The notes beneath the pieces are model-generated. The model had not been told where the DNA came from. It did no database searches and was given only the letters and a program-made list of their open reading frames with translations. Positions 5,135 to 10,154 of a stretch of DNA of 10,154 bases are shown here, one piece after another. Source of the DNA: Verrucomicrobiota bacterium (GTDB lineage: Bacteria; Verrucomicrobiota; Verrucomicrobiia; Chthoniobacterales; UBA10450); the NCBI GenBank assembly GCA_003217965.1, contig QHNB01000022.1, forward strand, positions 1 to 10,154, in the 5' to 3' direction. How positions within the stretch are numbered: the stretch's first letter is position 1; every line of letters starts with the position of its first letter. The translations under genes were made by a program, and so were the position numbers.

Positions 5135-6604
5135 ATGGCGTTCCAATCCTTTCGAAGCTTTCTCGAGCAACTCGAGCGGACAGGTGAATTACAGCGTATC
5201 GTGCAACCGGTAGATAGCGATCTCGTCCTGGCGGAGTGGGCAAACCGCGAAATGAAATCGTCCGGCGGCGGAAAGGCGCTGCTGTTTGAGAACGCATTCA
5301 TCGACGGAAAACGCTCGAAGTTTTCTGTGGCCATCAACACCATGGGATCACGCAAACGGGTTGCGACCGCACTGGGAGTAAACGATATCGCCGACTTAGC
5401 GCAGGAGGTTCAACTCATCCTCAAAGCGAAACCGCCCACGGACCTGCGTGAAGGTTGGAGCCTGTTGAAGCAGGGAATTCACTTGCTCCATGCGCGGCCG
5501 AAGCATGTGAGCAAGGCTGAATGCCAGGAAGTAATCCACAATGTCTTGGACGGCGACGATTTCAGTCTTCACGATCTGCCGATCCTAAAGTGCTGGCCCA
5601 AAGATGGGGGCCGCTTCATCACTCTGCCAAATGTTCACACTCGCGACCCAGAAAGTGGTGCGCGCAATGTTGGTATGTATCGAATGCAGGTCTATGACGG
5701 CCGCACTACGGGAATGCACTGGCAAGTCCATAAGGTGGGCGCACGTCATGGCAAAGTCTACTACGAGCGGGGTGAGCGCATGCCCGTCGCCGTTACACTC
5801 GGGGGCGATCCGGCCTATACGTTTGCCGCGACGGCGCCCTTGCCGGATGGACTCGACGAAATCCTATTTGCGGGATTCCTGCGCAAGAAATCAGTCGAAT
5901 TGGTGAAATGCAAAACAATCGATCTGGAAGTGCCGGCCGATGTTGATTTCGTACTCGAGGGCTTTGTTCAGCCGGGGGAAACCCGGCCCGAAGGCCCCTT
6001 CGGCGATCACACCGGTTTCTATACAGCGGTTGAAGAATACCCTGTATTCCACGTAACCGCCATCACTCATCGGCGAGATGCCCTTTATCCGACAACGATT
6101 GTCGGTCCACCGCCAATGGAAGATTTTTACATGGGCGACGCGACCGTTCGGATCTTTTTGCCGGTCTTTCGCATGAATTTCCCGGAAATCGTGGACATGA
6201 CACTGCCGCCGGAAGGTGTTTTCCACAACTTAGTGTTCGTCAGTATTCGCAAACAGTACCCCTATCAGGCTTTCAAGGTCATGCATGGGTTGTGGGGAAT
6301 GGGTCAGATGATGTTTTCCAAATACATTGTGGTGGTGGACGAGGATTGTGATGTCCACAATACGAGTGAGGTGCTGTTCCGGATGTGCGCCAACACCGAT
6401 CCCGAAAGGGACAGCACGATTATTCGTAACCCGAGCGATTCACTCGATCACGCACCGACTGAGCAAAACATCGGATCACACATGGGGATCGACGCCACTC
6501 GAAAGTTGGCCGGCGAGAATTATCACCGGCCCTGGCCGGAGTTGCTTAAGATGGATGAACGAGTGCAGGCGATGGTCGATTCGCTCCAAGGAAAATCGCC
6601 CTGA
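5135..6604 (+). CDS. ubiD: UbiD-family prFMN-dependent decarboxylase (probable quinone biosynthesis)
   Basis: A 489-residue cytosolic enzyme of full UbiD length. The family removes a carboxyl group from aromatic or alpha,beta-unsaturated acids using prenylated FMN. The segment ARNVGMYRMQ (176-185) supplies the metal/prFMN-binding Asn178 and the catalytic Arg183; MHWQVHKVGARH (194-205) supplies conserved histidines; RPEGPFGDHTGFY (284-296) supplies Glu286 and Asp291, which complete the Arg-Glu-Asp/Glu triad with the same spacing as in characterised members. TTIVGPPPMED (320-330) is a further family signature. Typical substrates are 4-hydroxy-3-polyprenylbenzoate (ubiquinone) or the 1,4-dihydroxy-6-naphthoate precursor in futalosine-type menaquinone synthesis; the sequence does not decide. 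The prFMN-supplying UbiX is not in the window. The ATG at 5135 has no Shine-Dalgarno match, like most genes here. It lies 46 bases after the lipoprotein gene. Confidence 0.9.
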   Translation: MAFQSFRSFLEQLERTGELQRIVQPVDSDLVLAEWANREMKSSGGGKALLFENAFIDGKRSKFSVAINTMGSRKRVATALGVNDIADLAQEVQLILKAKPPTDLREGWSLLKQGIHLLHARPKHVSKAECQEVIHNVLDGDDFSLHDLPILKCWPKDGGRFITLPNVHTRDPESGARNVGMYRMQVYDGRTTGMHWQVHKVGARHGKVYYERGERMPVAVTLGGDPAYTFAATAPLPDGLDEILFAGFLRKKSVELVKCKTIDLEVPADVDFVLEGFVQPGETRPEGPFGDHTGFYTAVEEYPVFHVTAITHRRDALYPTTIVGPPPMEDFYMGDATVRIFLPVFRMNFPEIVDMTLPPEGVFHNLVFVSIRKQYPYQAFKVMHGLWGMGQMMFSKYIVVVDEDCDVHNTSEVLFRMCANTDPERDSTIIRNPSDSLDHAPTEQNIGSHMGIDATRKLAGENYHRPWPELLKMDERVQAMVDSLQGKSP

Positions 6605-6643
6605 TCTCGTCAAAAAGACCAGCCCGGAATTCGCAGCCGAACG

Positions 6644-7036
6644 TTACGGACGTCGGAACAATCCGCCGGTCGAAGGATCACGCACTAACGCGCCGTGCGG
6701 GATTCCACGCACGTCAACAAGGCGGTGCGGTGGATACGGGCTGACCACCAGTCCCCGTGTCCCGCTCCATCGCGCGTAGGGATAACCGCCGGGTGGGACC
6801 GGGCCGTACTCTCGCGCTCGTTCCTCGGCGATCGCATGGCCGATCAAGGCACCGGTTGCGGCACCGGCGGCTGCGCCGATAGCTGCGCCGCGAATGTGGC
6901 CTGTAGCAGCACCGCCGATGATTGCTCCGGCGGCTGCCCCATACCCGGCGCCGGTACCGGCGGGACTCTCACATGAGTTGAGAAGAAAGGAACCCAGCGC
7001 GATAAGCGAACCGACTATGAAACAATTTCTGTTCAT
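6644..7036 (-). CDS. Glycine-zipper lipoprotein with SPYPPH C-terminal module
   Basis: A 130-residue protein. Residues 1-21 form a lipoprotein signal peptide ending LLNS, with the lipidated cysteine at C22 (LNSC lipobox, Asn at -2 is tolerated but unusual). Residues about 27-68 are a glycine zipper: repeated Gly/Ala at four-residue spacing (GYGAAAGAIIGG, then GAAIGAAAGAATGALIG), as in YMGG-type outer-membrane proteins that insert or pack against membranes. Residues 70-98 are a charged and Pro/Gly/Tyr-rich linker. Residues 99-130 (SPYPPHRLVD...FRRP) form a module that recurs at the C-terminus of the next upstream gene. Likely an outer-membrane or periplasm-facing envelope lipoprotein; no enzymatic motif is seen. 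It is convergent with ubiD, with 39 bases between the two stops and no clear terminator there. Confidence 0.78.
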   Translation of the reverse strand: MNRNCFIVGSLIALGSFLLNSCESPAGTGAGYGAAAGAIIGGAATGHIRGAAIGAAAGAATGALIGHAIAEERAREYGPVPPGGYPYARWSGTRGLVVSPYPPHRLVDVRGIPHGALVRDPSTGGLFRRP

Positions 7037-7044
7037 AAATGATC

Positions 7045-7056
7045 TTCGTCGACGAA
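7045..7056. promoter_or_regulatory. Perfect 12-bp palindrome upstream of the glycine-zipper lipoprotein
   Basis: TTCGTCGACGAA is its own reverse complement and ends eight bases upstream of the ATG at 7036. It could be a dimeric repressor site covering the ribosome-binding region or transcription start. Only one copy was noticed in the window, so an operator function is conjecture. The GAAG within it could also act as a weak Shine-Dalgarno sequence. Confidence 0.25.
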
Positions 7057-7144
7057 TCTAACCGCGCAAACGAAACGGAACCTTGTAGGGTGGATTTAAA
7101 CAAACCCGCGTCTCTCCTGCCGCAGCCATTTTATTGAAAGCCGG

Positions 7145-7462
7145 CTAGGGCCTTACGAAGACTTTGTTTGCTGTGGTATCGAGGACGAATGCACCGTGTG
7201 CAATCTTCGAGCAGTTAAACTTTTGATGCGGTGGATATGGGCTGGCCACAATGCCGGAGGGATCATGGGGATCTCGTTCCCCAGTGGGGTATCCTGAGCT
7301 CGGCGGCGGATATTTCTTCTCTGCCTCTGGTTTGGCAATCGCCTTTCCTTCCATGACAGGTCGGCTTGTCCGCGAGTCGATACCCTGGGCGTAAACAGTC
7401 GTGCCGAGGACAAAAAGCCCAGCCACAACTGCTGACAGAATTTTCACAGAATTGGTTTTCAT
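7145..7462 (-). CDS. Small exported protein with SPYPPH C-terminal module
   Basis: A 105-residue protein. Residues 1-25 (MKTNSVKILSAVVAGLFVLG then TTVYA) are a Sec signal peptide with a good VYA/Q cleavage site; there is no lipobox cysteine. Residues 26-73 are a hydrophilic, Pro-rich, probably disordered region (KKYPPPSSGYPTGERDPHDP). Residues 74-105 (SPYPPHQKFN...VFVRP) align without gaps to the last 32 residues of the neighbouring glycine-zipper lipoprotein, with 15 identities including SPYPPH, HGA, V, D, F and RP. No known family is recognised. It lies between the squalene synthase-family gene (60 bases upstream) and the lipoprotein gene (108 bases downstream) on the same strand. Start ATG 7462 is fixed by the signal peptide; no strong promoter or Shine-Dalgarno sequence is visible. 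Confidence 0.72.
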   Translation of the reverse strand: MKTNSVKILSAVVAGLFVLGTTVYAQGIDSRTSRPVMEGKAIAKPEAEKKYPPPSSGYPTGERDPHDPSGIVASPYPPHQKFNCSKIAHGAFVLDTTANKVFVRP

Positions 7463-7522
7463 AGTTCGTGTTTGGCTAGATTTCGTAACGGAAAAGTCGG
7501 ACGGATGCTTGGCGCGGCAAAT

Positions 7523-8356
7523 TCAAAAATACTTGAGCAGCTGCGCGATGACTCGCCCGGCCTTTTCTAGTTTATTTAACCGGTAATTCCTCTCGAAGAC
7601 TCGGAAATTGTCCAGTTTGATTTGACGCAAGAGCGCCTGGTAAACCGACCGCATGATTTCGGCCGGAATCATCGAGCGCCGATCTTCCGCGGGAAGCAGT
7701 CGCGCAGCCTCGCCGAAGAAACCATCCGCGCGCCCGGCTTCAAATTTCATCAATTGGATAAAACGCGAATCGTAGTTCTGCTCTTTTAGATCGGCCTCGG
7801 AAAAATTGAAACGTGCCAGGTCCTCACCCGGCAGATAAATCCGATCCGCTGCCAAATCGACTGCAACATCGCGAATAATATTCGTCATCTGGAGAGCCTG
7901 CCCGAGTTGCACGGCGTAGTCGCGGCATTGAGGGTTCTTATAGCCGAAGATTTCGATGCTAACCAAACCAACCGCGCTCGCCACTCTATAGCAGTAAATG
8001 CGCAATTCTTCGAAAGTCGCATAACGCCGAACCTCAACGTCCATTTCCACGCCGGTGATAATTTCTTCGAGCATCTCGGGCTTGATCGGATAGTCCGACA
8101 TCAACTGCCGAATGGCTCCGGCTAATGCCGGTTCATCGGCAGACTTATCGCGCAAACTGAGGCGCCAATTCGCCAATTCCCGCCGTTTGCTCGCCGCATC
8201 ACGCGCGGGATCGTCTGCGATATCATCGATGACGCGGCAAAAGGCGTAGAACGTCGTGATATCGCGGCGCCGTTTCCCGCTCATGGAGATAAAGGCGAGC
8301 GCGAGATTGGATTTGCTCGCACGCGTGATCTCGTCCGCGGCGTCCCGGGTCTTCAT
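7523..8356 (-). CDS. Squalene/phytoene synthase-family protein (HpnD-like presqualene diphosphate synthase candidate)
   Basis: A 277-residue all-alpha prenyl synthase that joins two polyprenyl diphosphates head to head. The first Asp-rich motif is VIDDIADD (42-49) after the FYAFCR signature (36-41). The second is NIIRDVAVDLAADRIYLP (159-176), with Asn159, Arg162, Asp163 and Asp167 for Mg2+-diphosphate binding. YCYRVASAVG (121-130) is the family's central helix signature. The length and FYAFCR/DDIADD form fit HpnD (presqualene diphosphate synthase of the hopanoid/squalene route), CrtB (phytoene synthase) or CrtM; the product cannot be assigned by eye. The ATG at 8356 is chosen because upstream in-frame sequence to 8488 encodes an unconserved Cys/Gly/Pro-rich stretch overlapping the previous gene. 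The previous stop is only 4 bases away, indicating co-transcription. Confidence 0.87.
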   Translation of the reverse strand: MKTRDAADEITRASKSNLALAFISMSGKRRRDITTFYAFCRVIDDIADDPARDAASKRRELANWRLSLRDKSADEPALAGAIRQLMSDYPIKPEMLEEIITGVEMDVEVRRYATFEELRIYCYRVASAVGLVSIEIFGYKNPQCRDYAVQLGQALQMTNIIRDVAVDLAADRIYLPGEDLARFNFSEADLKEQNYDSRFIQLMKFEAGRADGFFGEAARLLPAEDRRSMIPAEIMRSVYQALLRQIKLDNFRVFERNYRLNKLEKAGRVIAQLLKYF

Positions 8357-8360
8357 CGTT

Positions 8361-9536
8361 TCAATAACGAATCCAATTTTCCTGGGCGACCCGCCCCGTC
8401 TCGCATTGGCGGAAAAGCACGACCCAGGAGGCAAGCAGCCAGCCAGTAACGAACGCGCGCACAAAGACGAAAAGGCATTTCCAGGCAATCATCGCCACCG
8501 CCCGGTCAGCAATCGCCCCGCGGATCATCGCGTCCAGAACAAGGATCAAGAAAAAATGCAGCGCGCAGATGAGAAAAAACCAGGCGATCCGATTGAAGTC
8601 GCGCCGAAGCAGCTGTCGATGGGCGCGGAGTGCTTCACCCAAAGTTTCGTTGTGCAACACGAGCGAAATTTGCACCGAACAAAAAATTAAAATGAACGTG
8701 CTTATGAAAACACGTTGCAACGGCAAATAATCGAGCACGTCGGGCACATTCACGAAGTAAGCGAGCAGCAGCGGCACACGCAAAACAAGCATGCTCACTG
8801 CGACCACAATCCCGGCCCAACCCAGGACGTAGCTAAATCGGCGCACCGCGAATTCAAAGAGAGCTCGTTCGCGAAAACTCAGTCCTTTGATCCAGGCGAG
8901 ACAGACTGTGATCAAATAAACCTGAATATAAATTCCGACGAAGTACTCGAAAATGAAGGAGATGGCGTCGACGGAGGCGGAGATTTTGAGCAGATGGGCT
9001 GTCGATAATTCAGTATTCCAGGCCGGCAGCCTCCAAAACACGAATGGTTTTGCCAGAGCGGCAAGCACGCTAATCAGTAAGAGCAGGTAAATCGGAATGC
9101 TTCCCCAGCGGTAGAGCTTGCGCAAAGCGCGCCAGAGCGCGCCATGCAGACCGCGCCAGTTGGTCAGCAGTAAAATCGCGGCGATAACGGAAAACGGATA
9201 GGTTGTGGTGGCATTGTCGAAAATCCCGGCCACGCTTTCGATTGCCGGCAGGACCGCTTCTCCCCAAATCTCGGAAACGGGCGGCCATTGCCAGGTCGGG
9301 ATGGAAACGATCTGCGTAAAATCGATTTCCGATGTGCTTTGGATGGGGGTGAAGGTCGCGAATTGGAAAATGAAATAAACAAAGCCGAGCAGCGCGAAGG
9401 TGAGCCAGACTCGTTCGTAGCGTGCGATGCAGCGGAAACCGTCGCGCAGCGCCAATCGGATTGGATTGGCAAGCATCACCAGCAGGTAACCGATCAAGAG
9501 CCCGACGAGCGGATAGACGCGCGACAGGCCGGCCAT
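8361..9536 (-). CDS. Multi-pass membrane protein of unknown function
   Basis: A 391-residue hydrophobic protein with about nine predicted transmembrane segments near residues 8-25, 43-62, 112-126, 145-163, 190-217, 234-262, 275-294, 318-336 and 354-376. Hydrophilic links include an acidic/aromatic loop at 64-105 and a basic segment at 300-315 (EALRAHRQLLRRDFNR). No transporter, glycosyltransferase or rhomboid signature was recognised. It lies six bases after the lepB stop and four bases before the squalene/phytoene synthase-family gene, so it is the middle gene of an apparent operon; a role in envelope or isoprenoid-lipid handling is a guess from position only. The start ATG 9536 directly follows the lepB stop and begins MAGLSRVYPL. 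Confidence 0.82.
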   Translation of the reverse strand: MAGLSRVYPLVGLLIGYLLVMLANPIRLALRDGFRCIARYERVWLTFALLGFVYFIFQFATFTPIQSTSEIDFTQIVSIPTWQWPPVSEIWGEAVLPAIESVAGIFDNATTTYPFSVIAAILLLTNWRGLHGALWRALRKLYRWGSIPIYLLLLISVLAALAKPFVFWRLPAWNTELSTAHLLKISASVDAISFIFEYFVGIYIQVYLITVCLAWIKGLSFRERALFEFAVRRFSYVLGWAGIVVAVSMLVLRVPLLLAYFVNVPDVLDYLPLQRVFISTFILIFCSVQISLVLHNETLGEALRAHRQLLRRDFNRIAWFFLICALHFFLILVLDAMIRGAIADRAVAMIAWKCLFVFVRAFVTGWLLASWVVLFRQCETGRVAQENWIRY

Positions 9537-9542
9537 GACGCG

Positions 9543-10154
9543 CTACCGAATCAAGCCCCAATGCCGATTAAAAGGCCAGTAAACCATGAGCCCGCGTCCG
9601 ACGACATTTTCCTCCGGCACAGGTCCCCAGTAGCGACTGTCGTAACTCGAGTAACTATTGTCGCCCAACGCGAAATAACTGTGCGGCGGTACAGTAAAGG
9701 TTTGATCGCGTGATCCGAGGTAAGCACGGCCGAGCGAATAGCCACGGTAGGGAAACTTTGCGCTCATGACGCGCTCGAAGCCATACCCTTCTGCTGGTTT
9801 CCCGTTGATGTAGAGGAGCGGAGAATCAATTCGGAGAGTATCGCCCGGAGTGCCAGCGAGCCGCTTAATGAAGAATGGCGCGCCCGTTTCCGGATCCTCT
9901 GGGATCAGCATCACGATGTGAGTCGTGCGAAACACAAACACATTCCCGCCGTGCGGTTTGATAAAATTGTAGGAAAGCTTGTCGACGAAAACTTGATCGC
10001 CGGTATCAATCGCGCCTCGTGCGATCACCTCCCTCCGCTTGTAGTGATTGCCAGGAAAGACATGAAAATCCTGCTTTAGCGTGTCCGGCGGGGCATAGAC
10101 GAGATGCGTACCCTGGTCGGTGATAACGCGCGACCAGGTGAAGAAGAATAGATA
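9543..10154 (-). CDS. lepB: Signal peptidase I, C-terminal 203 residues (start beyond right edge)
   Basis: The minus-strand frame is open from the window edge to a TAG at 9543. An internal GTG at 10028 is not the start: homologous-looking sequence continues upstream (VITDQGTHLVYAPPDTL). Conserved signal peptidase I boxes are GDQVFVDKLSYNF (box C), FIKRLAGTPGD (box D, whose lysine is the general base of the Ser/Lys dyad) and FALGDNSYSSYDSRYWGPV (box E, with the GDN and the Ser-x-x-x-Asp-Ser-Arg segment). The enzyme is a membrane protein that removes signal peptides in the periplasm. In most family members the nucleophile motif SMxPTL lies only a few residues before box C. Here the 60-odd upstream residues in view contain no such motif, so a linker must be inserted and the serine lies outside the window. 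Upstream gene of the operon with the membrane protein and the prenyl synthase. Confidence 0.93.
   Translation of the reverse strand, partial: YLFFFTWSRVITDQGTHLVYAPPDTLKQDFHVFPGNHYKRREVIARGAIDTGDQVFVDKLSYNFIKPHGGNVFVFRTTHIVMLIPEDPETGAPFFIKRLAGTPGDTLRIDSPLLYINGKPAEGYGFERVMSAKFPYRGYSLGRAYLGSRDQTFTVPPHSYFALGDNSYSSYDSRYWGPVPEENVVGRGLMVYWPFNRHWGLIR

Noticed and set aside
7088..7112. Possible terminator hairpin GGGT...ACCC
   Set aside because: Only four consecutive pairs with a large A/T-rich loop and no U-tract.
8357..8488. N-terminal extension of the squalene/phytoene synthase-family gene
   Set aside because: The extra 44 residues look non-conserved, overlap the end of the membrane-protein gene, and the ATG at 8356 sits ideally four bases after its stop.
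8361..9713. Several long plus-strand and alternative minus-strand frames across the membrane protein and lepB
   Set aside because: They are charge-biased shadows of the real genes with no signal peptide, domain or plausible start context.
9543..10028. Signal peptidase starting at the internal GTG 10028
   Set aside because: The frame stays open to the window edge with coherent protein sequence, and the catalytic serine motif would be missing.
1..10154. Search for tRNA, rRNA, CRISPR arrays, insertion sequences and defence genes
   Set aside because: No regularly spaced direct repeats, transposase or nuclease motifs, or cloverleaf-like sequences were noticed by eye.

Overview
The window looks like part of a chromosome of a member of the Verrucomicrobiota, possibly a soil Chthoniobacterales type. 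The grounds are intermediate GC content, many short secreted proteins with Tyr/Pro/Gly-rich tails, starts mostly without Shine-Dalgarno sequences, and a signal peptidase I with a divergent stretch before its first conserved downstream box. This placement is inference from composition and gene style, not from a marker gene. No phage, transposase, CRISPR array, tRNA or rRNA was seen.

Left part (1-2388). A minus-strand pair holds a secreted BsuPI-domain protein (318-834) followed by the N-terminal part of a PHP-domain phosphoesterase that runs off the left edge (1-251). Diverging from it is a two-gene plus-strand unit: a small secreted protein with a SecD P1-head-like domain (890-1360), translationally coupled through an ATGA overlap to a secreted M23 zinc metallopeptidase (1357-2388). 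The convergent gap after the peptidase (2389-2533) holds a structured palindromic repeat, the most unusual non-coding object here.

Middle part (2534-6604). A tightly packed minus-strand operon moaA-moaC-mogA (moaB type) encodes molybdenum cofactor synthesis: GTP to cyclic pyranopterin monophosphate (MoaA, MoaC), then adenylylation of molybdopterin (MogA/MoaB). The genes for the intervening MPT synthase (moaD/moaE) and for metal insertion (moeA) are not in view. Diverging from moaA is a plus-strand lipoprotein with a BamE-like GM motif and a Tyr/Gly-rich segment (4564-5088), preceded by a near-consensus sigma70 promoter placed so that its mRNA may be leaderless. A complete prFMN-dependent UbiD-family decarboxylase follows (5135-6604), probably for quinone biosynthesis.

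Right part (6644-10154), all minus strand. In transcription order: the C-terminal 203 residues of signal peptidase I (start beyond the right edge), a nine-helix membrane protein of unknown function, and a squalene/phytoene synthase-family prenyl synthase, with gaps of 6 and 4 bases that imply an operon. Two small exported proteins follow (a soluble one and a glycine-zipper lipoprotein). They share an ungapped 32-residue C-terminal module on otherwise unrelated N-terminal halves.

Most of the window is housekeeping cofactor, quinone, isoprenoid and envelope metabolism. The points worth a second look are the composite palindrome at 2415-2514, the shared C-terminal module, the SecD-P1-like/M23 coupled pair, the candidate leaderless promoters, and the lepB region. 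I found no convincing evidence for an entirely new multi-gene system.
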